Part shown: positions 51,783-64,000 of the stretch, piece by piece
Position numbering within the stretch: position 1 is the first letter of the stretch
Layout of the letters: each line of letters starts with the position of its first letter
DNA from: Camarhynchus parvulus
Lineage: Eukaryota; Chordata; Aves; Passeriformes; Thraupidae
DNA length: 64,000 bases
Assembly (NCBI RefSeq): GCF_901933205.1
Contig: NC_044600.1
Span: forward strand, 2,356,001 to 2,420,000
Direction of reading: 5' to 3'
Position numbers and translations under genes: made by a program
The notes under the pieces: generated by a model
Told to the model about the DNA's origin: nothing
Seen by the model: only the letters and a program-made list of their open reading frames with translations
The model's database searches: none

Positions 51783-52130
51783 TCTGGAGCTCATCTAGTC
51801 CAACCCCTGCTCAGAGAACATCCACCTGGAAGATGTTGCCCTGAGCCATGTCTAAACTTCCCCAAGGATGGGGATTCCAGAAGATTTCTGGGGAATTTCT
51901 TCCAGTGTTAGGTGCTCAGAGTGTCTCCATTTTCTCTGTGGCACCTGCAGACTGTGATGGGATCTTCCCTTCACCTCTTTTTCTCCAAGAGGGACAAACC
52001 CAAGTCCCAGCCTCTCCTCACAGGACATGCACCAGCTCATGGTGGCCCCTGACTTTTTTCAGTAGCCCATGTTTATCTTGGAGCAGGGAGCCCCAGCCCA
52101 GACTCCAGGCAGGGACTCACAAGAGCACAA
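51783..52130 (-). mobile_element. CR1 LINE 3' end, older copy, minus orientation
   Basis: CTGGAGCTCATCTAGTCCAA, then CCCCTGCTCAGAGA, CCAAGGATGGGGATTCCAGA, CCAGTGTTAGG, CCCAGCCTCTCCTCACAGGA and GGAGCAGGGAGCCCCAGCCC recall the CR1 3' end in reverse complement. It is more diverged than the copies at 31547 and 42430, and several internal blocks are missing. Confidence 0.8.
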
Positions 52131-55100
52131 CAACAATTTCCTTGCACCTACAAAGAGCCTGCACTTTGTTAATGCAGCATTGGCCATGTTTGGATTATCA
52201 CATGTAAAGTGGTTTGCAATAGAAAATCTCTTTCCCATCTAAGGCATCCTCCAAGTCAAGGGAAAAAAAAAAAAACAAAAAAAAACAAAAAACAAACAAA
52301 AAAACCAAACAAAAAAAAACAAAACTCTGCAAGTCCAAAAAATATTAAGGTCCCAGAGATCAAGCTTTGGAAATTTGTGTTGTGAAGGTTATTGTGTCAG
52401 AGTGTCCTCCCAGGGGGGGCTGACAGAATAAGAAAATATCTGAATATGACAGAACATACTGTACAACACTTCTCCCAGCTCAATCCAATCAGCAGCCAAG
52501 GACACAACCTCAATAAATTCTTAATAAGTTTACCAATCCTTATAGTACAGATACTCACAGACCATTAATATCTAGCTGCCAGAATATTGCATCTGCTAGT
52601 ATATGAACTTGGTAGAGTCAAATAGAATTTCTTTTCTATACTCAACACAATCAGTAGAAGCAACTACTTCAGGTGCTGTCATAAAATCAGAAAAACACAG
52701 ATTAGTTAACTGCCAACATTTCAACAATCCAGACTCTGCTTATTTTAATATTTAATTATTTTCTAAAACTATGACAGAGATGATGCTCTGAAACTGGTAC
52801 CATCCTCTAGTTTAAATTATTGCCCTGATTCTGAAGTTACAAATGCGCTTTGTTGCAGTTGCCCAGCCAAAAAAAGGTGAGTTCTGTAAATCCTCTCCCC
52901 ATACAATGAGAAACTGGGGCAGAAAAGCAGATCCTCCATCATCCCTGACAGGCAATAAATGTAATCGAAGGTATGGCTTGTGCTTCTCTGCAGAAACATC
53001 CCTTATTCCAAAAAGTGAATCACCAAAGAGAATGGAGTACAAAAGTGCCTTTGATCACCCTCAGGATGTTCTCTGTACTTCTCAACCACAGCACAAGAAC
53101 TCCTTAATTGTCCACTATTGTCTTTTTTTATTTGTTCTGCTGTTTTCCTCTCAAGTGACTGAGTAATTTTTGCAATTGGATTGAAAAACTTGTGTTATCA
53201 GATAATGGCGACTTGAAAAGAATTGCTACAATTTCTGTGGGGTTTATAAAGGTAGTTTATAAGCAAATACAAACATCCATCCCTTGGCTGCTTCAGCACT
53301 TATATTTGCCTATTACTTGCTCAGGTGTTTCTGGTTTGATCTCCTTTTTAGTAGCTTTCCTAATAAACTGCTTTAAAGACTGCAATCCATAACTTCCTAC
53401 GGTGAAATCGCATGAATAAATTAAATAGAAAATAAAGTTGTACTACATTATTGTAGAGTAAAGTTACCTTTCTTCACAGCAAATGCAAACCACACTGGGC
53501 ACCTAAAGCCAGCTGTGACCATGCTTTCTGTTGCTGACTTGCCTCCAATCTCACAATAAAGTCCCAAAAACTTCGGCTACAAACTGCAGCAGCACAGGGT
53601 GTTACTGTGGGCTGAGGCCCATGGAAAGCAAGTCAATGCCAGGAGAAAAAGCCCAGTAACAGTGCAGTTAGCAGCTTGCTCTATTTATTGGTTTAGCAGC
53701 ACTCCTGCCCTGTTTCAGGGAGCAGAAATAGTGCCCACCTGTCCTTCTCCCCGGGTGTTATGGCTTGTGCTGCAGGCAGGGGAAATGGGAAAGCTCCGAG
53801 AGGAAGCGACTCCCAGAGCCCAAACCATTTGTTATCCTGCTATAAAACCATAAGACAGCATAAAGGCAGTGCAATGCCAGCTAAACTGGTGTAGCTGACA
53901 GGTATATGCACTGGAAATATGCTGGCAATTAGGAGCCTTGGCTAAAAACAAGCAAACATCCACAACTTCGATAGCAGCCCTGCTCCTGCCCACAGGTCCC
54001 TGCCAGCTCCAGGCTCTGGCACAGCACAGGGCTGGCACACAGGGAGGGAGGAAAGGAATCCTTGGTGCTTCCTCTCCAACCCAGCAGCCCCAGCTCTCAG
54101 CACTGCCAGAGAACAAATCCCTTCTGCTACAAGGAGCTGATCCTGAGCAGGGGTCCCAAAGGAGGGGATTGGGAACTCTTGTAGCCAAGGCAGCACAGAT
54201 GAACCTGAGTCTTTCAAAGGAGCTTGCATGGGAAAGGTGCCACACGTGGGCAAAGCCCTCAGCATCACCTGGCACCTCCTGCTGCCCTGCCAGGTCTGTC
54301 CCATGGAGCAGGAGCTGGCACAGGACTGATCTGCCCACAGCTGCAGAAACCTGGAGGAGCTGCTGCGTCATGCTGTCCCCAGCATCTGCACACAGAAGCT
54401 CTGATGTAAAGAAAGATATTTTCCAAAATTTTTTTTTTTTTTTTTTAATAGGCAGGAAGGAGACTGAATGGAGTTTGGAGGCTTCCAAGGGCAGGAAAGC
54501 AGGTGATTCAGTCAGGACATGGGGGCATGCTGTACATTGTGAGGCTGAAGTTCTATTTCCTCCTCCAACTTGTCAAACAGAATGTTATAAAGAGTTACAG
54601 AAACAAGAAATGTCAGACAAATACAGAAAAGCTTTGAAACCTTTCGCGATAAAGCAAAATTAACAAGTATAGTTACAACAGCTGCATGAACAACTGTGTT
54701 TCCAAGGCAACAACTCACAATTCTTACAGCTATAAAAAATCCTGGGCACCACGGGGGAGTTGTGAAATTAGGGAGACTCCAGCTAAAATAGAATACAGAA
54801 AAATGGACTAAAGCAGGGAAGTGGCAGGAAAGCTGAAATTATGAAACTCACACTGCTTTTAACAGCTGCAGCCCGGGCACACCTTGGTGCTGGCTTGGAG
54901 GAGTGCTGGCCCTCAGGTGTGTCCCACCAATGTCCCTTTGTCCCCCAGGTGCCAACTGCCCACTCCCCAGTGCCACGGGAAAACAGCCATTAGCCTCGAA
55001 TGGCAGAGCAATCACTGCCCCTTCTCCTGCAGGGTAATGGCACAAACCTGGCTGTGCTGTTGGCTGGCCTGAGCAATGTGTGCCCTCCCAGCAGAGCAGT

Positions 55101-55770
55101 GCGCTGGGATAAACTCAGAATCACCCCATGGAAAGGGAGCAGAAAGCTCAGGGCTTTTCTTTTAACACTATTGCAGCGCATGTGTGACAATAAAATGTTA
55201 AACCTCACCATTTGAAAAGAAACATTTTTTCGAACAAACTCACAAGCATAATTAATTCCTCAGAAACAACTTGAAGATTCACATGAGTTTGTAAGCGGCA
55301 CCTCTTGGGCACACTGGATTTTGTGTGGTGTGACTGGATGTGCGTGTGTGCAAATCAAAGAGATAAAAGCAGAGATCTGGAGTTAGAACCACATAATTAC
55401 ACCATGTATGGGCCCGTGGTAAGGACTGCTAATTTAAAAAAGCCCACAGGCATCCATCTTTCCTCCAAAGCAGTTTGCAGTGAGAGGCTTAGGAAGGTAC
55501 AACGTCCAGTTATGGAACTGAACAGATATTTCATTAGTAGCACTGGTGATTGGTTCCCAGATGGAAATATCATGGACAGGTGAACAGGCCCTGAGCAGTT
55601 CAGCCCTGGGAGCCAGGGCTCTCCTCTGCAGGGGTGTGAGTGCAGGGCAGTGGGGCTGGAATGGTTAATTCATATTCAAGGGGAAATAGAAATGCAATTT
55701 ATTCAATCTCCTGCACGGCCACTGGCCATGCTTCCCTGCCAGGGGATCAGCTCTGTGCTCAGTCCCTCCA
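52131..55770. other. Non-coding stretch, probable intron
   Basis: Holds an A-rich tract at 52263-52324. The frames at 53832-54663 (241 codons plus, 218 minus) are open on both strands across a T17 run, encode low-complexity Phe or Lys strings there, and show no family signature, so I take them as chance frames. Confidence 0.45.
52263..52324. repeat. A-rich tract (AAAAC units)
   Basis: About 62 bp of A with single C interruptions, about 130 bp from a CR1 fragment. Not part of the CR1 tail, since CR1 ends in an ATTCTATG-like octamer and not poly-A. Confidence 0.8.
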
Positions 55771-56076
55771 CAGAACCCCTAAGGCTGCAAAAGCCCTCCA
55801 AGATCAAGTCCAGGTTAACCCAGCACTGCAGTGCTCACCACTAAAACACCTTCCCAGGTGCCTCAGCCACCCATTTTCTGAGCACTTCCACGGATGTGAT
55901 TCCATCACACCCTTGGGCAGCCTGCTCCACTGCCTGATCACCCTTCCAGTGAAGAATCTTTTCCTGAGATCTGATTTTAACCTCCCCTGGCATAACCTGA
56001 GGACATTTTGTCTCATCCTGTCTCTTGTTACCCAGGACAAGAGATCAACCCCCACTTCACTACAGACTCTTCAATT
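55771..56076 (-). mobile_element. CR1 LINE 3' end, old copy of a second subfamily, minus orientation
   Basis: AAGGCTGCAAAAGCCCTCCA, AGATCAAGTCCAGGTTAACC, CAGCACTGCAGTGC, CACCACTAAAACACCTTCCC, CACTTCCACGGATG, CTTGGGCAGCCTG and TGAAGAATCTTTTCCTGA, then CATAACCTGAGGACATTTTG, follow an older CR1 3' end in reverse complement. The wording differs from the copies at 31547 and 42430, so it is another subfamily. Confidence 0.9.
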
Positions 56077-59000
56077 CTTCCCATCTAAATTCAAGATCCC
56101 AGCTGTCTCATGCCCTACTGAAAAATGAAAGATTACAAATCTTTGATTTTCATCATTTGCACTTTTTGCATGGAGTGAAATGCCCAGTCAAATCCCTACA
56201 GCCCCTCCCCTTCACAGACACCTCACAGTGTGGTCCTGGAGCACATTCCTCCTGTCTCAGTGGCATTTCCTGCATGGTCCTGATCAAAGAATAAGTGACA
56301 GACTGTCTATCCTGCTCCTATTTCCTTCTTTCATCAAATGAGTATAAACAAGGGATAACTACAAACATCTCACAGACATTCCTCCAGAATTTTTAGATCA
56401 AGATCATTGGTTTTGTTATTTTTTTTTTCCTTTGATACTGACACAAATAAAACCAGATTTTGACTGGGAGGGAACAATCTCCAAAGAGAGCTTCAGGCTG
56501 ACTGATGTGGGCTGTGGTCTCTCCCGTAGCTGTTCTCTGCTCACATCCATTTCCACTCCAGCAGTGATGTCTGAGCCACAAGGGCTGATTCAGTGGCAGA
56601 AGTCAGGCCAGTGCTTCCTGCCTGCTCCAGACTCATATTTTGATGCTTGAAAGCCTTCAGGGGTACATTCACTGCTGTATGTCTTATACAGACTTACTCT
56701 AGAGCAAAGGACAATGTATATCCTCTGTAGAAAACAGCTAATTTTCATGAGCTAATGAAGTGACCAGTGAATTTTATTGCTTTGTGACATATTAATCACT
56801 TATTTCTATTAAAATATTGAAGGTATTACACAGTATATCATAGCCCCTACACATTCAGTGATACAAAAGCCTATGAAGAGAAATATGGATAGAGACTTAA
56901 TGAAATGTGTGAGTTTTTCATGGTCTTTGATGTACCATTTTCTTTCACATTCTTTAAAAATCAGACCAAACTGTGGTTTGGAGGTTGAGTTTCTTCTCCA
57001 GCCCTCAGTGTGCCCTCAAACACAGTTGGGTCAGCCCTGCTGCATTTCCCCAAACCCAGAACTCTGTCTGGTGATGATGTGGCTGAAGCCAAAGATCCCA
57101 AAGCCCCGGTGGCAGAGGGCTGGGGCCCATTCTTTGCAGGGGATATTGTAATTTAAGAAAATCCAAATTGAGCGTGCAGCCCCCCTCACCCCCAGTGAGA
57201 GCAGACTATGCCTTTTCTGCTGAAGGTGTTGTTAGCAGCTCAGTGCCAGGGGAAATATCAATAGGCTCTTGGAGAATCAAAGCAACCTGTATATAGCAAT
57301 GCTTTTGTCTTTGATGATATAGCCAATTGCTCTTTACTTTCTGAAATGCCTCTGTCTCCTAGAGATTTTCCATACATTATTTTTCAGCCTCTTCTACCAG
57401 GCAATGCAAAGCTTTCTTAGCACTGCAGTCAATAAATGAAAATATAAAAGTCTTTATTTACACTGCCAGACAGGGGCTCTAGTGCAGTCCTTGTAGTGCA
57501 ATACATCACAGCTCTACGGCTTTCCTTAGGGTTTATTCTCTCCCTGACACAACCACAAATGCATCTAAATCAAACCAAACACCTGGAGACTTTCCAGTCA
57601 TATTTTCCTATCCTAAATGAGTCCCTCTGCCTGTCACACCCCCAATCACACAGCAGCAAGGAACAGTTTCAAAGCAGTAGGGAGAAAACGAGGCAGCCAC
57701 GCTCCCATTTGTGCGACACGACAATTTGTGCTGACATTGGTTCTTCTGCACGTACAAAGGAGAAAAGGAAGAGCCCATTTTTAATTCCCTGCCTCCTTCA
57801 AGTGGAAGGAACCCAACATTTCCTGAATAAATAAATACAAGTAACAGTAACGACTTGCAAAATTTTTAGGATGGAATAGCCCAGAGCCTTTCCAGCAGTA
57901 TCTGCACAGATTGACTTAGATTAGATGCTAAATCATTTTCACAATTCAGATGCTTGATATTTTATCTGTTTAATAGGTTCCCCATTTCTTTTCTCTTTAC
58001 AACTGCAACGGCAATTACAATTGCCATGAATATTGATACACCATAAAAACAAGCCATTTTTGCCTCACACTGCTTTTATATATGTAAGAGATATTTAGAT
58101 ACTCCTGGTGGTGTGAACACCACATTTCACCAACATAAATGGTAAGACTGTGGATAAGAGCTGGTTAAAATTTCAAGTATAAGCCCTCAGCAATAAGAAC
58201 AGACTCCTCAGGCCGAAAAGACAGATGTGCACAAAAAAGAGAGATTACAGGGAGAAGATGATGAAAATTTGTTCTTTCAGCATCTTAAACTACTCCAAAA
58301 GCTACTCTTGTACCCGATTTACTCAGGAAAAGATTCAGACATACCCAAAAGTGGCAAACACCCATGAGATCTTTCACAGATACAAGGGGCACTGCAATAT
58401 TTTCAGCCCCACAGCAGCTCTGAAGGCATTTCTCATCTGAGGCTGGTAAGAACAACTTGCAGCACAAGGACTGTGAGCCTTTGTTTTTTTCACTCATTGC
58501 ATACCTATTCATGTGCAGCTTTTGCTAATTTCTGCTAATAATTAGTGTTCTGAGATACATTAGGGATGAAATCAGTTGGGATGTTTGATTTACGTCTGTT
58601 GTTTCAGGGTAATTAATACAGTCTAGCAGGTACACACTCTAAGAGAAAGAAAGAAGGGAATATTAAAAATAAAGAGGAATTTGAGTGAATTTAATGAGCC
58701 TGATGTGTCCCTTTGCACTAAAGAAAAGCTGAATATCTTCTGAATTCCAACTCATGTTGACCAGTGATTTGACCTGCCCAGAAGAACATCAAATTGTGAG
58801 GCATGCTCTCATATGGAATATTTACAGCAGTATCCTAGGTCATTTCACAAGGGAAATGCACTTTAAAATATGATGTAACTTAATTCAGCCTTCTCATTGC
58901 TACTGATAAGTCATGCACCTTAATTTATTTATTATGACTGGATATGAAAGCAGAAACCAAGACCCTGACCAGTGATTTGCTCTACCACTCCATGCAAATT

Positions 59001-62000
59001 AAATGTTTTGTTTTTTCTTTTTTTCCCACTTGTTTAGATTTTCTCTGTGTTAAAAATGTACCTGGTCATATTATGAATACGTGATCATTTTACAGAAAAA
59101 TGATCGTTTAACAGAAAAATTTTTAAGTCATCAGAAAAAGAGCAAAACATGAAGAGGGAAGAACATCAGATAAAGCAGACTCCCTCATAAACTCAGCAAT
59201 AACAAACAAAAAATACTTTAAAAAAACAACCAAGCAACACTAACATAAAAATCAGAGAGGTGTTAATGGAAGCAGAAAAGGAACATATTTGGTTTTTTCT
59301 CATTGTGGAGAAACATGTTTATCACCATAAAGAAATATCACTATCACTCATGCAGGGTCACAGGTAGAGAATATGTGTGTCCATAAAGCTTTATTGTAAG
59401 GTGCATCCATCAGAGCTTGTGGGGTTTTTGAAACTCAAGCCCACAGCTCTAAGAGCAGCCTGGAACAGGGGTAATGCAGCTCAGCAGCCATTAACCTCAC
59501 AATTGTACCATTTGTCAAACGTGGAGGAGGATCAATTCCTCTTCCAGAAGTAGCATAATGATATTATCACATTTGCAGTGTTAAAATAAACACAAGGAAA
59601 GCCATAAAAAAGCAAAACCAAAAAATCCCACCCCAAACAAAACAAAACAAACTCTTTTGCAGCCTCCATACAACAGAATTTGAGAAGCTGTCTCAAGTGA
59701 CTGATAGCTTTGAGCATCAGGATCCAACCCCCCAGATTATCTTTTATCCCTGTGACCATGGCTGTCCTCTATTACCATGACCTTCAGCACTGCTTTCATT
59801 TAATTGTATCTTTTAGATAATGATCATTCTGATGGCTGTCATGAGCAAACACATAAATTTGCTGCAAGCCTTTGTCTACTTTTCTGAAATTTTGCCAGCA
59901 CTGCACCTCAAAGATTTCAATTTTCTTCCTGTCAGCAGCACTTCTTTCTCATGATTCATATTTTGGCTACTGCAAAAAAAAAAGTGCTTTTTACCAGTCG
60001 TGTCTTGTACAATTCAAGTTTCCAATTGTTTTACTTGGGAATTTTAAAACTCCCTGTAAGTGATGTGTTTAACTGACAAGGAGCAGGAACTAGTAAATAG
60101 TGTAGAAGAGCTGAGGTTGAATCCTAAATAGCTGTATTTAGTGTCTCTCCAGCTGAATGACTGAGATGTTTTGCATCTCATTTTGATTAATGAAATCTAG
60201 ATTTTTGACATATTCACAGAGAGCCCTTATTCTTTGCAATATTTTTGCTTCCAATTTGGTGGTTGTGGGAAGATGCTGTTTTCTTTTTACAGCTGAAATC
60301 TGTTCAAGGATCTGAAGGAATGCTAAATCACTTTCACTATGTAAGGTCCTCCCTTAGCTCAATTTAATTCTCCTGCTACACAAAGGAAAGGCTGCAAACT
60401 GAACACATTCCTATCTCATACCCTCCCACAACCCATTCACTTGCTGTCATGGCAGATATAATTTGTGTTATCATAAATAAGTTTTTTTTTTTTGAAAACA
60501 CACCATCAACATGTCTACACACAGATGAAAAAAGAAATAACGTTTTTAAGTAGGCACTGATGAAATCCCCTGCTGGCCCTGCTATTCCAGGGATCTTCCA
60601 ACAATTTGATGGGGCAATATCCTGGTACATGAACCCACTATTTGCAATGGCTAAAGACAATTTCCTCTCATCAATCTATTGCAGCTTCCAGCCTATAAAT
60701 CTTGTCACCTCGTGTGACTTCTGGACCACCTTGTCTTTGATACTTTGACCAAAGTGCAATTGCTCTCTCCCTGCTGCATTCCCTCCCATTTGGGCTGCTG
60801 CTGGTTCAGTATTCCACACAAATTCCACTTTTCTCAAGGTATTTCCTGTGCTGGGAGTCCAAATCATCATAGCAATAAAACCAGCCAGAGCTCTTTGCCA
60901 CAGCATAGAGGTTGGGAAGTTTCAGAGCTACAGCTCAGTCAATGACAAATGCAATTGCTGAGTATGATTTTTGTAGCTGGAGCCAACAAGGCCAATAAGA
61001 TTTACATGATGGTTTAAATTTCTGAATCTGTGCTGGAAATGTGTTTCCATAATCAAAATGAGTTTTTTCTGAATACCTAACAGGGTTTACATCAGGCAGA
61101 GTTGTAACATTCATCTTCTAATTGTTTTGCAGACAAGAATAAAAAGTGGAAAAAAAGAGCGTTGGAACAAAATTCCTGGAAATATACCAAGAACTGCAGC
61201 AAAACTGTCATTCATCTTCGCATCTACAAGGAGGGAAAAAAGTAAAGCTTTGAACCTCCTCCAGCCACCAAATGAATCTCATTGACAATCTCCCTGCATC
61301 CTCCACGCAGCTCTCTGCAGCTCCAATCTCCACACGAACATTCCCTTGGTTGTTTTCATTTCAGCTCTGCCTTGGCTCTGGGACTGCTCCACTGCTCAGC
61401 TCAAAAGGCTGAGCTTAAGTGTGGGAGGTTCTTTTTCAAAGAATTATGTCTACACCTTCTCCTTAAAAAAAAAAAGACCAAAAAAATCCCCAAACCAAAC
61501 CTTATTAGGGCTCTGAATTACCCACAGGTGATGTTCCAAAGTGATGTTCCACCTGTATTTTCTCTCCATCCATCCCATTCTCAATTCCAGGCAGCAGTAT
61601 AATCCAGCTCCTTAACAGCTCTATAATTTGCATCTTCCAGTTGAAAATATTCCAAGTTCTGTTCTTTCAAGCACATAATTTCAAAGTTATGTTCTTTAGA
61701 AGAAAAACAATTTCACATCAGGTCCAAAATAGCTTCTGATAATCTCACGTAGCACATATTTACCTTCCTCTAGCACTAACCCCATTCTTCCCACAACCAA
61801 ACTGACTCTCTATTTTGAGACACAACTTCTCCACTGCTGATTCCTTCTCACCCTGTTATTGCCTGTAACATTGCTGTATAATTAAACCCTGCCTTGTGCA
61901 CCGAGGTCTGGAAGCTCACTGCTAATTGCTGCATTATTAATTGCTAAGTCAACTGGTGGCAACAGGGAGCCCAACTGCTGTCTCTGGAGGGCCAAGAGGA

Positions 62001-64000
62001 TTGTCAGAGGAGGAGCTGTTTTTATCAGCGCCTCTGTTTTCTCTCTTTCTGGCTGTGCTGTTTTCCTGCAAACACTCAGGCAGCGATGGAACACCAAGGC
62101 ACCCCAGGAATGGGCTGGGTGAGCTCAGGGGGCTGCGCTCTAATGAGATTGTGTCACCACACTTGCTCAGTAATGACTATTGAAGGCACAGAAGAATGCT
62201 ACAAGTATAATTATAGTACCTGACAGACCAACAAATTAAGTGGGAGATACCTCCAAACTCAGCCAGCTTGTCTCTGGGCTGATGCAATATTTAAAATGCT
62301 CCACACAGATCCATGCATGCGCAGCATGACAATTGATTGGCACGAGGTGATTTGTTTTCCTGGGTAATGCCAGTGTGATCCTCACCCCCAGTCTTTTATT
62401 GATCCTTGAAACAAATATCCTCCTGTACTGGTTTCATTAGACAGGCTCTGTCTTGTTAATTACCGCTCTCTCAAATCTTTTGGTGTTTCATTAACGTGAA
62501 CAAATTGAAAGAATTAAATAAACAATCCATGTCAGCTGCCACTGTCCTAGTGGTCTTTAATTCCCCTGAATACCAATAAAGTTCTCCCCACACCCTTTTT
62601 TTTCCTTTTTATTTATATTTTATTTATTTTTAGTATTATTTCTGACATCAAGTGACAAAAAAAATGGTGCAATGCACCATAAGAATTTACTAAATCAAGT
62701 TGGAAAATAGTCTGAAAGTCTTGGCTGACTACATCCCAAATCCTTTTGGACTTTAGGGAGGGTTCTTCTACCTCGCTGCTGATACAGAGTTTCATCAGCT
62801 TCTCTGAAATGGATCAAAAGGAGTTGTTTTCCTCTATTCACAAGAGAGAGAGTGAAGGACTAAACAGCAGAAATAATTTGTATGGAGATTTCCAAAATGA
62901 GTCATATTAAATTGCTCTGATAAAAAACATTCGAAAATTGCTTTTGTTGGGGAAAAAAAAATTACTTTTGTTCCTTTATAAAGAAAATAGGCATTTTTTT
63001 TTCCTCCTGATAGGTAAAATTTGGAAATCTGAATACAGGGAAAAATAATAATAATAATAAAAAAATTACTTATTCTCTACACTGGATATCATTGATTTTG
63101 GAAGGCTGTACAACACTAGAAATTTGAATTAGGGAACATTCTCTATAGTCAGGAACACCTAATAAAAACTCAAGATTCAAGATGATTAAGAACAGCCAGG
63201 GCACTTTTTTATTAATGAATCCTTTATTCTCTGTGTTCTCAGGCTTTTGGAAATGTCTACATCTCCCTGAGCATATTTAGCAGCTTTATCAGTATTAAGG
63301 TAATGATTCCCTCACCTCTTTTCTCTTTGCTGTCATCCAGTCTCTAACAGATTCCCTTGCAATCTGCAGTGAGCCATTAAAAAAATGGAAAGCAGCAGAA
63401 TTCAGAGGAAGCTGCTATTTTCCCCAATTTTCCTAAACCCAGAAACATCTGAAAATAATTCAGTTGCTACTTAAGCACCTTTTTTTCTCCTGTTCTATTC
63501 ACTTCTTTACCAGCTTGCCTTCCCCAGGGCAGAAGCTTTGCTAGAGAAACCCCCAAGCCCCACAGAGCTAAGCTTCAATAAATAATGGAGCAGGAGGAGA
63601 TCTGCCCAAAAATCCACTTTCTTTTTTTCAACAAAACCACACTCAGTGTCACATTTACGCTAAAGTGAGAGGCTACAGCCCTAAGATGGAAACCAGGCAG
63701 ATTTTTGCCATCTTGAAGCAGATCCTGACTATCTTGAACCTGCACTTTTGGGCTCAGGGACATTGGGAGAGGCACTGCTTTCCAGCAAACATCTGTTCAT
63801 TTTCAAGAGGATAAAGCACAAACCCAAGAATTACACCAATGAGCAGCTCTGTGAGTTGAAAACTGCAAGAATTAACAGCACTACAAACACACATGTAAAT
63901 GAACTGGAGACCAAAGGAGCACAGCCACAGAGTGAGGCTGAAACCACTGATTTGTCACCTTCCCTTCCTCCTCTATCCCCCTTCCACTCCCCTTTCCCTT
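56077..64000. other. Non-coding stretch, probable intron (right edge)
   Basis: Unique AT-rich sequence with an AAT trinucleotide run at 63043-63066, T runs at 60481-60493 and several short A runs. No exon with splice signals, RNA gene or mobile element was recognised up to the edge. Confidence 0.45.
63043..63066. repeat. AAT trinucleotide microsatellite
   Basis: About six AAT units followed by AAAAAA. Confidence 0.8.

Noticed and set aside
53832..54663. 241-codon plus and 218-codon minus frames over the same bases
   Set aside because: Open on both strands, run through a T17 tract giving poly-Phe or poly-Lys, and show no family signature.

Overview
The window looks like vertebrate, almost certainly avian, nuclear DNA. 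Six fragments carry the 3'-end signature of CR1, the dominant LINE of birds, and two solo LTR copies resemble LTRs known from songbird genomes, so a passerine is my best inference. Intron-type texture dominates: moderate AT content, low CpG, simple repeats, and no bacterial features such as operons or ribosome binding sites.

One coding feature is convincing: a 199-bp internal exon on the minus strand at 6252-6450. It has a good acceptor and donor and encodes part of the cytoplasmic tail of a delta-1 protocadherin, including the RRVTF motif (protein phosphatase 1 docking). Residue comparison from memory puts it in the PCDH9/PCDH11 pair, and PCDH11X is the more likely orthologue. The rest of the window would then be intron on both sides: at least 6.2 kb downstream of the exon (towards position 1) and at least 57 kb upstream (towards 64000). 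Very long introns are normal for these genes.

Layout. 1-6251: intron with a solo LTR (1779-2183), an AT-rich tract (4131-4302) and a GATT-type tetranucleotide repeat beside the exon's donor site. 6252-6450: the exon. 6451-30290: intron, mostly unique, with simple A- or T-rich tracts and one internal CR1 fragment. 30291-38000: the repeat-dense part, with a long TA-rich tract, a CR1 end, a second solo LTR ending in a short 17-bp tandem array, a roughly 415-bp inverted repeat pair about 95% identical with 3.6 kb between its arms, another CR1 end, and a 26-bp minisatellite of about 16 units. 38000-64000: intron with three more CR1 fragments and poly-T or poly-A tracts.

I see no new gene system. 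The observations most worth checking are the identity and splicing of the protocadherin exon, the unidentified inverted repeat pair, and the two tandem arrays that sit beside retroelement ends. Most long open frames are chance frames in GC-rich or repetitive stretches, often open on both strands.
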